Below, piece by piece: positions 25,220 through 34,010 of a stretch of DNA of 64,000 nt. Below the pieces are notes generated by a model, which saw only the letters and a list, made by a program, of their open reading frames with translations, made no database searches and had not been told where the DNA came from. Made by a program: the position numbers and the translations under genes. Source of the DNA: RGIG3009 sp045596745 (GTDB lineage: Bacteria > Bacillota > Clostridia > Oscillospirales > Acutalibacteraceae); assembly GCA_045596745.1 (NCBI GenBank), contig JAZODA010000055.1:12939-76938 (forward strand), in the 5' to 3' direction. Positions within the stretch are counted from its first letter, which is position 1; every line of letters starts with the position of its first letter.

Positions 25220-25585
25220 GTGTTCAGTATTTTACCTGTTGACGAAAAGACTACGGCCGAACTGGCACAGCGCGAGGGAAAGGAACTTCCGCTGTCGGCT
25301 ATGCTGTTGCGAATTGATGACGTTGTCTCCGGTCACGTGCTGTATCGTGTCGATCGGGATACGCTGGAAATTTTGTGCCTGCGCGCCCCGGATGATGAGT
25401 ATACCGAGTGGCTGGTGCGCGCGGCGCTGAACGCCGGTGTCAACCGTCTGGCAATCACGGCGGTGTGTAACGATCCGGTGTTGTTTCCGCATCTGATTCG
25501 CCTCGGATTCACTCCGCAGGGGAGTGGGTATGAGGTGTTTATCCCGCATTTCTTTACTCGTCCGTGCTGCGGCGGCGAAAAGTAA
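25220..25585 (+). CDS. Small GNAT-like hypothetical protein
   Basis: A 121-residue protein starting with GTG at 25220 after AAGGACGGAG, 2 bases after rluB. I do not recognise a named family. The pattern LYRVDRDTLEILCLRAPDD, a helix rich in Ala (WLVRAALNAGVNRL), then FPHLIRLGFTPQGSGYEV resembles the second half of a GNAT acetyltransferase fold, where the last segment is strand-helix-strand. The acetyl-CoA P-loop is not evident, so it may not be catalytic. It ends in a CC pair (RPCCGGEK). Confidence 0.5.
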   Translation: MFSILPVDEKTTAELAQREGKELPLSAMLLRIDDVVSGHVLYRVDRDTLEILCLRAPDDEYTEWLVRAALNAGVNRLAITAVCNDPVLFPHLIRLGFTPQGSGYEVFIPHFFTRPCCGGEK

Positions 25586-25616
25586 CAGTAAATAGACAAA
25601 TTCTTCGTTTTTTATT

Positions 25617-25657
25617 GCGCAGAGTACTTGATTTTTCAATGTGCTCTGCGCTATAAT
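25617..25657 (+). promoter_or_regulatory. Promoter of the carboxylase operon covered by a long palindrome
   Basis: -35 TTGATT (25628-25633), 18-base spacer, -10 TATAAT (25652-25657). The inverted repeat GCGCAGAG (25617-25624) / CTCTGCGC (25644-25651) is perfect and extends inwards through TAC/GTG (one G-T) and TTGA/TCAA. It covers the -35 and whole spacer and ends at the -10. It has no T-run after it, so it is not a normal terminator; an operator is the better reading. Confidence 0.6.
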
Positions 25658-25753
25658 ATTAGTATCTGTTAATATGGCGTAGAGTGGCTTGAATTTCTTT
25701 CCGACGACGGTGGTGACACCGGCGGACGGATACGATGTTTGGAGGTTAAAGCA

Positions 25754-27022
25754 ATGAGCAAGCAAGCGTCCGAGGCACGGAAGTGCCTGGAACAATTCTT
25801 TGACGCAGGCACCTTTGTTGAGGTTGACCGCCTGGCGCGCGATGGCGAGAACGATGTTCCCGTTGTGTGCGGTTATGGTCTGGTGAACGATGCACCGGTG
25901 TATGCCTTTGCACAGGACAAGACCGTCTGCAGCGGTGCGGTGGGTAAGGCCCACGCTGCGAAGATTAAGACGGTGTATCGCCTGGCTGCACAGAACGGTG
26001 CTCCGGTTGTCGGCGTGTTCGACAGCGACGGTGCTCGTCTGGGTGAGGGTATCGATGCAATGGATGCCATTGCCGAAATTATGGCGGCGGCGAACGACCT
26101 GTCCGGTGTGGTACCGCAGATTGCGGTTATCACCGGTGCGTGTGTTGGTTCTTCCGCATTGATTGCGGCGGCTGCCGATGTGGTTATCGCCGCTGAAGAT
26201 GCTGATTATTATCTGAACGTCGGTGACGACAACGCCAAGGCGGACGTCGTTGCGGCGGACGCGGCTGCGGCGCTGGAAAAGGCCCGCGAGCTGCTGGGCT
26301 ATCTGCCCGCAAACAACCTTTCTGCCGCTCCGGTGTATGAGACGCTGGAATCGGCAGCGGCGATCCCCGCTTCCGCAAAAGAAGCGGCGGAATACCTGGC
26401 GGATGCCGGTTCGCTGTTCCCGCTGTACAAGGACGAGGTTGCGGCTCTGGCTCGTATCAATGGTTCGGTCTGCGGTATCGTTACGCTGGCCGGCGAGCAG
26501 GTTTCCTGCTGTGCCGCCGCGCGTGCGGCTCGCTTTGTCCGCTTCTGCGACAGCTTCTCGCTGCCGGTGCTCACCGTGGTGGATGCAGAGGGCTTTGAGT
26601 GCCTGAAGGGCGCTGCCCGTGTGTGCCAGGCTTATACCGAAGCGACCACCGTTAAGGTGACGCTGCTGGTTGGCAAGGCTTACGGCCCGGTGTACATCGC
26701 GGTGGCCGGTAAGGCTGCCGGTGCGGATGCGGTTCTCGCGTGGCAGGATGCCTCGGTGTCGCCGCTGAAGCCCGAAACCGCTATCCACATTCTGTGGAAA
26801 GATCGTCTGGCGGAAATGAAGGATCCCAAGAAGGATCGTGCGGCGTTGGCGGAAGAATACCGCACCACCTGCTGCACTGCTCAGGCGGCTGCGGAGCAGG
26901 GTGCGCTGACGGATATCGTCGCTCCCGAGCAGACCCGTGCTGCGATTTCTGCATTCTTTGATATGCTGGCCGGCAAGCGCGTCAGCAAGCTGCCCAAGAA
27001 GCACGCGAACATTCGCCTGTAA
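25754..27022 (+). CDS. Carboxyltransferase-domain protein (MmdA/12S-like, short)
   Basis: Crotonase-fold carboxyltransferase of 422 residues; typical acyl-CoA carboxyltransferase subunits are about 510. Recognisable parts are an N-terminal lobe with VCGYGLVNDAPVYAFAQDKT and VVGVFDSDGARLGEG, an oxyanion-type GACVGSSALIAAAADVVI, and in the second lobe LPVLTVVDAEGF, LLVGKAYGPVYIAVAGKAAG and a C-terminal DIVAPEQTRAAI. It is Ala-rich and divergent, so the acyl-CoA (methylmalonyl-, glutaconyl- or other) is uncertain. It is first gene of an operon with a biotin carrier and an OadA-type subunit. The ATG at 25754 follows GGAGG. Confidence 0.82.
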   Translation: MSKQASEARKCLEQFFDAGTFVEVDRLARDGENDVPVVCGYGLVNDAPVYAFAQDKTVCSGAVGKAHAAKIKTVYRLAAQNGAPVVGVFDSDGARLGEGIDAMDAIAEIMAAANDLSGVVPQIAVITGACVGSSALIAAAADVVIAAEDADYYLNVGDDNAKADVVAADAAAALEKARELLGYLPANNLSAAPVYETLESAAAIPASAKEAAEYLADAGSLFPLYKDEVAALARINGSVCGIVTLAGEQVSCCAAARAARFVRFCDSFSLPVLTVVDAEGFECLKGAARVCQAYTEATTVKVTLLVGKAYGPVYIAVAGKAAGADAVLAWQDASVSPLKPETAIHILWKDRLAEMKDPKKDRAALAEEYRTTCCTAQAAAEQGALTDIVAPEQTRAAISAFFDMLAGKRVSKLPKKHANIRL

Positions 27023-27078
27023 TATCCTGTGTCGTGGAAACGGCACTGCCGAAATATAAAAGAAAGGTTGATTCAGTT

Positions 27079-27501
27079 ATGAAGAGATTCAATATCACCG
27101 TTAATGGTAAAGCTTACGATGTCCAGGTTGAAGAGGTTGGCGGCGCTGCTCCCGTAGTGGCTGCTGCTCCGGCTCCCGCTGCTGCTCCGGCCCCCGCTGC
27201 TGCTCCGGCTCCCGCTGCCGCTCCGGCACCGGCCGCTGCTCCCGCTCCGGCACCGGCTGCTGCGCCTGCTGCCGCTCCCGCTGCTGACGCCGAGGTTGTC
27301 AGCGCTCCGATGCCGGGTACCATCGTCAGCGTGGCGGTGTCCGCCGGTCAGTCGGTTAAGTCCGGCGACGTGCTGCTGGTTCTGGAAGCAATGAAGATGG
27401 AAAACGAGATTATGGCTCCCCGCGACGGTGTTGTCGCCGGCGTGCATGTCTCCAAGGGTGAGAGTGTGGATTCCGGCAAAGCGCTGGTCTCTCTGCAGTA
27501 A
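27079..27501 (+). CDS. Biotin carboxyl carrier protein
   Basis: A 140-residue biotinyl protein. A short N-terminal strand (KRFNITVNGKAYDVQVEEV) is joined by a linker of about 50 residues made of Ala and Pro to a biotinyl domain with SAPMPGTIVSV and EAMKMENEI, where the Lys carries biotin. The layout matches the separate carrier subunit of decarboxylase pumps and of transcarboxylase 1.3S. It sits between two different carboxyltransferases and can serve both. The ATG at 27079 has GAAAGG upstream. Confidence 0.92.
   Translation: MKRFNITVNGKAYDVQVEEVGGAAPVVAAAPAPAAAPAPAAAPAPAAAPAPAAAPAPAPAAAPAAAPAADAEVVSAPMPGTIVSVAVSAGQSVKSGDVLLVLEAMKMENEIMAPRDGVVAGVHVSKGESVDSGKALVSLQ
27151..27290 (+). repeat. 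In-frame Ala-Pro codon repeat in the biotin carrier linker
   Basis: Repeated units of about 18 bases coding for AAPAPA with only GCx and CCx codons. Copy number could change by slippage without loss of frame, altering the reach of the swinging arm. Confidence 0.8.
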
Positions 27502-27534
27502 TGGCATCCGCCACGAACGAAAGGACTGATTGGA

Positions 27535-28935
27535 TTGGCAAAGGTCGGGATTACCGAAACCATTCTGCGTGACGCGCACCAGTCGCTGATCGCTACCCGT
27601 ATGACGACGGAGGATATGCTGCCTGCGCTGGAAATGCTGGACGATATCGACTTCCATTCGCTGGAGTGCTGGGGCGGCGCTACGTTTGACTCCTGCCTGC
27701 GTTTCCTCGGTGAAGATCCGTGGGAGCGCCTGCGCACACTGCGCAAGCATATGCCCAAGACGAAGCTGCAGATGCTGTTCCGCGGCCAGAATATGCTGGG
27801 TTATCGCCACTATGCTGATGACGTGGTGGAATACTTCGTGCAGAAATCCGTGGCGAACGGTATCGACGTTATCCGTATTTTCGACGCGCTGAACGATATC
27901 CGCAACCTGGAGACCTCCATCAAGGCCGCCAAGAAGGAAAAAGGCGCTCACGTGCAGGTCGCTGTGTCTTACACCACCGGCCCTGTGTACGATACGGAGT
28001 ACTACGTTAACTATGCGAAGAAGCTGGAAGAGGCGGGCGCCGATTCCATTTGTATCAAGGATATGGCCGGTCTGTTGGTTCCCTACAAGACCTACGAACT
28101 GGTTAAAGAAATCAAGAACGCGGTTTCTATTCCGATTCAGCTTCACTCTCACTTCACCGCCGGTATTGCCGACATGGTGCTGATGAAGGGTATCGAAGCC
28201 GGTGCGGATGTTATCGATACCGCACTGTCTCCGCTGGGTATGGGTACTTCCCATCCTGCGACCGAGTCGATGGTTGCCGCTTTGGCCGGCACCGAGTACG
28301 ACACCGGTCTGGATCTTATCAAGCTCAACGAAGTCGGCAAGTACTTCCACACGTTGCGTGATAAGTATCTGGCGAGCGGTCAGCTCAACCCCAAGATGCT
28401 GGAAGTGGATACCAAGGCGCTGATTTATCAGGTGCCGGGCGGTATGCTGTCCAACCTGGTCAGCCAGCTTAAGCAGGCGGGCCGCGAGGATCAGCTGGAA
28501 GAAGTGCTGCTGGAAGTGCCGCGCGTTCGCGAGGATGCCGGTTTCCCGCCGCTGGTTACGCCTTCTTCCCAGATTGTGGGTACGCAGGCTGTGTTTAACG
28601 TCATCGGTGGCGAGCGCTACAAGATGGTTACCAAGGAATTCAAGGGTCTGGTTCGCGGCGAGTACGGTTCGTCTCCCGTGGCAATCGACCCCGAGTTCCG
28701 CAAGCAGATCATCGGCGACGAGGAGCCCATTACCTGCCGTCCTGCCGACCAGATCGAGCCTGAATTGGATAAGATGCGCGACGAAATGAAAGAATGGTAC
28801 GAGCAGGAAGAGGACGTACTGACCTATGCACAGTTCGGTCAGGTTGCCGTGAAGTTCTTCGAGAAGCGCCGCAACGAGAAATATCATATCGACGGGCAGC
28901 ACCTCAACGAAGAGGAAAAGGTTCATCCCGTCTAA
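27535..28935 (+). CDS. oadA: Oxaloacetate decarboxylase alpha / pyruvate carboxylase B-type carboxyltransferase (5S-like)
   Basis: HMGL-like TIM-barrel carboxyltransferase of 466 residues. ETILRDAHQSLIATRM is the start signature with a metal/substrate Asp; FHSLECWGGATFD, MLFRGQNMLGYRHYAD and DSICIKDMAGL follow, with the barrel Lys, and IQLHSHFTAGIADM has the metal-binding His-x-His. It lacks its own biotinyl domain, which is encoded by the gene before. It begins with TTG at 27535, with AAAGGA 9 bases upstream; no better in-frame start exists. It transfers carboxylate between oxaloacetate/pyruvate and biotin. OadB and OadG for the membrane step are encoded at 60.5-62.3 kb. Confidence 0.9.
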   Translation: MAKVGITETILRDAHQSLIATRMTTEDMLPALEMLDDIDFHSLECWGGATFDSCLRFLGEDPWERLRTLRKHMPKTKLQMLFRGQNMLGYRHYADDVVEYFVQKSVANGIDVIRIFDALNDIRNLETSIKAAKKEKGAHVQVAVSYTTGPVYDTEYYVNYAKKLEEAGADSICIKDMAGLLVPYKTYELVKEIKNAVSIPIQLHSHFTAGIADMVLMKGIEAGADVIDTALSPLGMGTSHPATESMVAALAGTEYDTGLDLIKLNEVGKYFHTLRDKYLASGQLNPKMLEVDTKALIYQVPGGMLSNLVSQLKQAGREDQLEEVLLEVPRVREDAGFPPLVTPSSQIVGTQAVFNVIGGERYKMVTKEFKGLVRGEYGSSPVAIDPEFRKQIIGDEEPITCRPADQIEPELDKMRDEMKEWYEQEEDVLTYAQFGQVAVKFFEKRRNEKYHIDGQHLNEEEKVHPV

Positions 28936-28947
28936 TTAAAGTCGTAT

Positions 28948-28985
28948 CCGAAAGCCCCTTTTACAGGGGGCTTTCGGTCGTCTTG
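28948..28985 (+). terminator. Probable terminator of the carboxylase operon
   Basis: Perfect 11-bp stem CCGAAAGCCCC / GGGGCTTTCGG. The following tract TCGTCTTGTTT is only moderately T-rich, so some read-through into yicC is possible. Confidence 0.65.
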
Positions 28986-29001
28986 TTTCAAGGAGTTACT
29001 T

Positions 29002-29880
29002 ATGATTCGGAGTATGACCGGTTACGGCCGTTGTCAGCAGGTGCTGGATGGCTGGGACGTAACGGTGGAGCTGAAGTCGGTTAACCACCGTTTCTTTGAG
29101 TGCAGCACGCGTCTGCCGCGCACCTGCGGTTTTCTGGACGATAAGCTGAAATCCTTCCTGCAGCAGCACATTGCTCGCGGCAAGGTGGAGGTTTACGTTT
29201 CGCTGGACGCGGTGGAAACTGCCGACAGCCGTGTGGAGATTAATCTCCCGCTGGCCGAAGCGTATCGTGATGCGTTGCAGAAGATGGCGGAAACGCTTTC
29301 GGTGCGTGACGATTGCTCGGTGATGGGCTTGTCCCGTTTCCCCGACGTGCTGACCGTTCGCAAAAACGAAGCGGACGAAGAAATGATTTGGAAAGTCGTT
29401 CGCGAAACCGCGGCGCAGGCACTGGAAAAGTTCGTTGCGATGCGCGAGCGCGAGGGCGAGCGACTGCGTGACGACGTGATGTCCCGTCGTGCGTTCTTGC
29501 TTGAGCGTGTTGCCATTGTGGAGGAGCGTTCTCCGCAGACGGTGCGCGAGCATATGGACAAGGTGACCGAGCGTATGCGTGAGCTGCTCGGCAGTGCAAC
29601 GGTGGACGAGCAGCGGTTGCTTACCGAAGCGGCGCTGTTTGCCGACAAGATTGCAACGGCGGAAGAGACGGTGCGCCTGCGTAGCCATCTGGATCAGCTG
29701 GAGCAGCTGGTTTGCAGCAGCGAGCCTGTCGGACGCAAACTGGATTTCCTGGTGCAGGAAATCAATCGTGAAACCAACACCATCGGTTCCAAGGCACAGG
29801 ATTTGCAGCTGGCACAGGTGGTTGTGGATATGAAGGCAGAGATCGAAAAGATCCGTGAGCAGATCCAGAACATTGAGTAA
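29002..29880 (+). CDS. YicC-family endoribonuclease
   Basis: A 292-residue member of the YicC/YloC family, which act as stress-related endoribonucleases. The start IRSMTGYGR is diagnostic, as is VELKSVNHRFFE, and the C-terminal half ends REINRETNTIGSKAQ-like (here QEINRETNTIGSKAQDL). AAGGAG precedes the ATG. It opens the conserved yicC-remA-gmk-rpoZ-priA block of Firmicutes. Confidence 0.93.
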   Translation: MIRSMTGYGRCQQVLDGWDVTVELKSVNHRFFECSTRLPRTCGFLDDKLKSFLQQHIARGKVEVYVSLDAVETADSRVEINLPLAEAYRDALQKMAETLSVRDDCSVMGLSRFPDVLTVRKNEADEEMIWKVVRETAAQALEKFVAMREREGERLRDDVMSRRAFLLERVAIVEERSPQTVREHMDKVTERMRELLGSATVDEQRLLTEAALFADKIATAEETVRLRSHLDQLEQLVCSSEPVGRKLDFLVQEINRETNTIGSKAQDLQLAQVVVDMKAEIEKIREQIQNIE

Positions 29881-29910
29881 TGTTCGCCGGGGTATAACGG
29901 AGGGATAACG

Positions 29911-30174
29911 ATGAAGCTTATCAACATTGGTTTCGGCAATATGGTTGCTGCCGGTCGCTTGGTTGCGATTGTCAGCCCGGAATCTGCGCCGATCAAGCGT
30001 ATTATTCAGGATGCCAAGGAGCGTGGATCGCTGATCGACGCGACTTACGGTCGCCGCACTCGTGCGGTGCTGATTACCGACAGCGAACACGTGATTCTGT
30101 CGGCAGTGCAGCCCGAAACGGTGGCGAACCGTCTTGGTGAGGACGATGAGGAGGATACCGGTAATGGCGACTGA
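29911..30174 (+). CDS. remA: RemA/DUF370 family regulator
   Basis: An 87-residue DNA-binding protein of the RemA family, which in Bacillus forms ring-shaped oligomers and activates biofilm matrix genes. KLINIGFGNMV, the segment APIKRIIQDAKERGSLIDAT and YGRRTRAVLITDSEHVILSA are family hallmarks. The ATG follows GGAGGG. The last 11 bases overlap the start of gmk. Confidence 0.93.
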   Translation: MKLINIGFGNMVAAGRLVAIVSPESAPIKRIIQDAKERGSLIDATYGRRTRAVLITDSEHVILSAVQPETVANRLGEDDEEDTGNGD

Positions 30175-30790
30175 TGTATCCCGCGGACTGCTGATTGTGT
30201 TGTCCGGTCCGTCCGGGTGCGGTAAAGGAACCATTGTGGCGAAGTTGCTTTCCGAGCGTTCCGACACGGTGCTGTCGGTATCGGTCACCACTCGCGCTCC
30301 CCGTCCCGCTGATGTGGACGGTGTGCACTACTTCTTCCGCACGAAGGAACAGGTAGAGCAGATGATTCGCGACGGTGAGCTGCTGGAGTACGCGCAGTAC
30401 AACGGCAACTACTACGGCACGCCGCGTGCCGCTGTGGAAGAGCATCTCGCCGCCGGACGCAACGTCATCCTGGAAATCGAAGTACAGGGCGCCGAAAAGG
30501 TGATGAGCCGTATCGGAGACCACGTTTCGATGTTTATTGTTCCGCCGTCGATGGAGGAGCTGGAGCGCCGCCTGCGCGGTCGCGGCACCGAAACCGAGGA
30601 AAATGTGCAGAACCGACTGCGTGCCGCCTGTGAGGAACTGACTCACGCTGGCAGCTATCAGTATCTGGTACTTAACGATGAGGTTGAAGCCGCTGTGCAG
30701 CGCATCAACGACATCATTGAAGCAGAAAAAATGCGGTATGACCGCAGTAAATACGTATTGGAGGATTTGAATTATGCTGAACCCCTGTGA
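30164..30790 (+). CDS. gmk: Guanylate kinase
   Basis: Phosphorylates GMP to GDP with ATP; 208 residues. The P-loop is GPSGCGKGT, the GMP-binding part TTRAPRPADVDGVHYFF, and EVQGAEKV follows, with the RLRGRGTETEE lid. The ATG at 30164 is inside the end of remA with GAGGAGGA upstream. Its 3' end overlaps rpoZ by 17 bases. Confidence 0.96.
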   Translation: MATDVSRGLLIVLSGPSGCGKGTIVAKLLSERSDTVLSVSVTTRAPRPADVDGVHYFFRTKEQVEQMIRDGELLEYAQYNGNYYGTPRAAVEEHLAAGRNVILEIEVQGAEKVMSRIGDHVSMFIVPPSMEELERRLRGRGTETEENVQNRLRAACEELTHAGSYQYLVLNDEVEAAVQRINDIIEAEKMRYDRSKYVLEDLNYAEPL

Positions 30791-30977
30791 TATCGAAAAA
30801 TTGAAGGGCAAGAACAGCCGTTATGCGGTGGTTGTGGGTATCGCCAAGCGCGCCCGCGACATTGCTCAGGAAGCCGAAGACAACGGTGTGATTCTGATCG
30901 AAAAGCCGGTCAGCATGGCCATCACCGATTTTGAGGGCGGCGATTATAAAATGATCGTGTCGGACGAGGCGGAATAA
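30774..30977 (+). CDS. rpoZ: RNA polymerase omega subunit
   Basis: A 67-residue omega subunit that helps assemble and stabilise RNA polymerase. The start MLNPCDIEKLKGKNSRYAVV and the central AKRARDIAQEAE match the family. It overlaps gmk, the usual gmk-rpoZ arrangement. A coaBC gene, usual between rpoZ and priA in Bacillus, is absent here. Confidence 0.93.
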   Translation: MLNPCDIEKLKGKNSRYAVVVGIAKRARDIAQEAEDNGVILIEKPVSMAITDFEGGDYKMIVSDEAE

Positions 30978-31004
30978 GCCTGTCCGTATCCCGTACAGCT
31001 GAAG

Positions 31005-31030
31005 GGCGTCCTGTGCAGGACGTCTTTTTG
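31005..31030 (+). terminator. Terminator between rpoZ and priA
   Basis: GGCGTCCTG / CAGGACGTC stem with one G-T pair and TTTTT after it. It probably lowers rather than abolishes transcription into priA. Confidence 0.78.
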
Positions 31031-31067
31031 GCTTTTATTGACAAAGTATTTTGAGGGAGGTGTCGGC

Positions 31068-33539
31068 GTGGCATTGGTAGCGAAAATCGCGGTGGAACAG
31101 ACTGCGTATCATTTCGATAAGTTGTACAGCTATACCGTGGATGCGTCGGCACAAACACTCCGCCGCGGTTGCCGCGTGCTGGTCCCGTTTGGCAGAGGAG
31201 ATCGTTACCGCCAAGGTATCGTGACCGAACTTATCGAAATGGAGGAGACGGCGCGGCTTAAGCCGATTATCGAAGTGCTGGATGAGCAGCCGATTTTAAA
31301 CGATGAGTTGCTGGATCTCGCACTGTGGCTGCGTGAACGCGCGTTTTGCACTGTGTTCGATGCGGTCAAAGCGATGCTTCCTACCGGCTTGTATTGGAAT
31401 GTAAAACCTGTTTTTCTGCCTGTTCGCCCGCTTCCCGAAGAGGAACTGGCGCGGATGTCGCCCGAGGAAACAGCGGTATACAAGCTGGCATGCACGATGA
31501 GTGAAAAGCTGTCGGACGGTGTACCGGGGGAGAAACTGCTTCGCTGTGCCGGTTTCGGTACGGACACCACCATTTTGCCGCGTATGCTGCGCCGTGGTTG
31601 GCTGACTCGCAGTGACGATGCGTTTCGCCGTTCGGGGGACGCCACACGCCGTATGGCGCGTCTTAGCGTATCGGCGGAGGAGCTGGAAGAGGCTACCGTT
31701 CGTGCCAAATGCAGTCCTAAACAAAAGGCTGTGCTGGCGCTTTTAGCGGAGGCAGGCTGTGCTTCGGTAAAGGAGCTGTGCTATCTTGCCGGTGTGACGG
31801 ATGCGGTAGTAACGGCGCTGGTGAAAAAACAGCTGGTGCAGCTGTATGACCAGGAATGGCTGCGTTCGCCGGTGGGTGCTTCGCCTGTCAAAGCGGCAGG
31901 GGAGATAACCCTGAATGAGGAACAGCAGCGCGCTTTGGAAGAATTGCTTGCGCGTTACCGCGAGGAACAGGCCGGATGTGCGTTGCTTTACGGCGTGACC
32001 GGCAGCGGTAAAACGCAGGTGTATATGGGACTGATTGACCGCGTGATTGCCGAAGGGCGTCAGGTGCTGGTGTTGGTTCCCGAAATTTCGCTCACGCCTC
32101 AGGTGATGGAACGCTTTTTGCAGCGCTATGGCTCAAAGGTGGCGGTGCTGCACAGCGGCTTGTCGATGGGCGAGCGAATGGATGAATGGAAACGTATTCG
32201 CCGTGGAGATGCCGCCATTGTGGTGGGTACTCGCTCGGCGGTGTTTGCTCCGGTGGAGCGGCTTGGCTTAGTGGTCATAGACGAGGAACAGGAGCATACC
32301 TATAAATCGGAGAGCACGCCGCGTTACCACGCGCGCGAGGTTGCCAAATTCCGCTGTGCGCGGCACGGCGCGCTGTTACTGCTGGCGTCGGCGACGCCGT
32401 CGGTGGAAAGCTACCACGCCGCACAAACAGGACGGTATTCGCTGCATACATTGTCCTCCCGCTACGGCGATGCGGTGTTGCCGCAGGTCGAAGTTGTGGA
32501 TATGCGCGAACAGCCGATGGAGGTTTCTGTTTTCAGTGAACCGCTGCGACAGGAACTCGGACGGTGCTTTGAACAGGGCAGTCAGGCGATTTTATTGCTG
32601 AATCGACGTGGATATCAGACATTTGTTTCCTGCCGTTCCTGCGGCGAGGTGATTACCTGTCCGTCCTGCAGCATTTCGATGACGTATCACCGCGCCAACA
32701 AACGATTGGTGTGCCATTATTGCGGACATATGCAACCCCCTGCGGTGCGTTGTCCTGTTTGCGGCTCGGAGCATATCCGCTATTCCGGTATGGGAACGCA
32801 GCGGGTGGAAGAGGAACTGCAACAGCTGTTCCCGAACATCCGCATTCTGCGTATGGATACCGACACCACGATGTCACGTTTTGCTTATGAGGAACGCTTC
32901 AAAGCATTTGCAAACGGCGAGTACGATGTGATGATTGGTACGCAGATGGTGGCAAAAGGCTTGGATTTTCCGCGCGTGTCGCTGGTTGGCGTGTTGTCGG
33001 CTGACCAGTCGCTGTATGCCGGTGATTACCGCGCGTATGAAACCACCTTCTCGCTGCTGACGCAGGTCATCGGTCGCGCCGGACGGCGTGATTTTCCGGG
33101 AAAAGCGATTATTCAGACGTCCACACCGGAACACTATATTATCGGTCAGGCATCCGCGCAGGATTACACCTCTTTCTACGGAATAGAGATTGCCGCGCGC
33201 AAGCAGATGAAATACCCACCGTTCACCGAACTGTGTGTGTTCGGCTTGTCCGGTGTGAGGGAACAGGCGGTTCAGCAGGCGGCTGACCGTTTGCTGGAAA
33301 CGCTCAGAAATCTTACCCGCCGACCGGAATACGACGGTCTGCCGCTGATTGTGCTGGATCCGACCCCTGCGGCGGTGGCGCGTGTTTCGGGAAAATATCG
33401 GTACAAGCTTATCGTCAAGCTGGGCGGCACCGCGTTGTCGCGGCAATTTGTTCGCCAGGTGCTGACCGAGTTTTGCGCCGATCCCGCCAACCGCGAGATT
33501 ACGGTGTATGCCGATCGGAATCCTGCGACTATCTTGTAA
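31068..33539 (+). CDS. priA: Primosomal helicase PriA
   Basis: Replication-restart 3'-5' helicase of 823 residues. An N-terminal fork-binding region precedes the helicase core: Walker A VTGSGKTQVY, Walker B VIDEEQEH, motif III LLLASATPSVES. The Cys cluster CRSCGEVITCPSCS and CHYCG...CPVCG binds zinc. Then ATMV-type QMVAKGLDF and QVIGRAGR (motif VI). The GTG at 31068 follows GGGAGG and gives the normal N-terminus (MALVAKIAVEQ). def follows in 15 bases. Confidence 0.96.
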   Translation: MALVAKIAVEQTAYHFDKLYSYTVDASAQTLRRGCRVLVPFGRGDRYRQGIVTELIEMEETARLKPIIEVLDEQPILNDELLDLALWLRERAFCTVFDAVKAMLPTGLYWNVKPVFLPVRPLPEEELARMSPEETAVYKLACTMSEKLSDGVPGEKLLRCAGFGTDTTILPRMLRRGWLTRSDDAFRRSGDATRRMARLSVSAEELEEATVRAKCSPKQKAVLALLAEAGCASVKELCYLAGVTDAVVTALVKKQLVQLYDQEWLRSPVGASPVKAAGEITLNEEQQRALEELLARYREEQAGCALLYGVTGSGKTQVYMGLIDRVIAEGRQVLVLVPEISLTPQVMERFLQRYGSKVAVLHSGLSMGERMDEWKRIRRGDAAIVVGTRSAVFAPVERLGLVVIDEEQEHTYKSESTPRYHAREVAKFRCARHGALLLLASATPSVESYHAAQTGRYSLHTLSSRYGDAVLPQVEVVDMREQPMEVSVFSEPLRQELGRCFEQGSQAILLLNRRGYQTFVSCRSCGEVITCPSCSISMTYHRANKRLVCHYCGHMQPPAVRCPVCGSEHIRYSGMGTQRVEEELQQLFPNIRILRMDTDTTMSRFAYEERFKAFANGEYDVMIGTQMVAKGLDFPRVSLVGVLSADQSLYAGDYRAYETTFSLLTQVIGRAGRRDFPGKAIIQTSTPEHYIIGQASAQDYTSFYGIEIAARKQMKYPPFTELCVFGLSGVREQAVQQAADRLLETLRNLTRRPEYDGLPLIVLDPTPAAVARVSGKYRYKLIVKLGGTALSRQFVRQVLTEFCADPANREITVYADRNPATIL

Positions 33540-33554
33540 AAAGGAGCTGTTTTT

Positions 33555-34010
33555 ATGGCGATTCGTAATATTTTGAAGGATGAAGATCCCGCACTGCGTA
33601 AGGTGTGCCGCCCTGTTGAGGAGTTTAACGAGCGGTTGTGGCAGTTGCTGGACGATATGGCCGACACGATGCATCACGCGCAGGGTGTCGGTCTGGCAGG
33701 TCCACAGGTGGGTATTCTGCGCCGTGTGGTTGTGATGGATGTGGGCGATGGCGTCATTGAAGCCATCAATCCTGAAATCGTCAGCGAAAGCGGCAAGCAG
33801 GAAGGCCCCGAGGGTTGCCTGTCGTTCCCCGGAAAGTGGGGTACGGTGTGCCGTCCCAACAAGGTGAAAATGAAGGCGCAGGACCGTCACGGCAAGTGGT
33901 ACTATCTTACCGGCGAGGAACTGCTGGCACGGTGTATGTGCCATGAGATTGATCATCTTAACGGCGTGGTGTTCCTGGATCACGTCAAGAACGGAGTGGA
34001 GACCGAGTGA
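33555..34010 (+). CDS. def: Peptide deformylase
   Basis: Removes the formyl group from nascent proteins; 151 residues, a compact form usual in clostridia. Motif 1 is GVGLAGPQVG, motif 2 EGCLSFPG with the metal-binding Cys, and motif 3 HEIDHLNG with the two His and the catalytic Glu. The stop overlaps the GTG start of fmt, the enzyme that adds the formyl group. Confidence 0.96.
   Translation: MAIRNILKDEDPALRKVCRPVEEFNERLWQLLDDMADTMHHAQGVGLAGPQVGILRRVVVMDVGDGVIEAINPEIVSESGKQEGPEGCLSFPGKWGTVCRPNKVKMKAQDRHGKWYYLTGEELLARCMCHEIDHLNGVVFLDHVKNGVETE

Noticed and set aside
27073..28926. A 617-codon minus-strand frame opposite the biotin carrier and oadA
   Set aside because: It includes a low-complexity Ser/Arg/Gly tract that is just the complement of the Ala-Pro linker codons; the plus-strand genes are clear.
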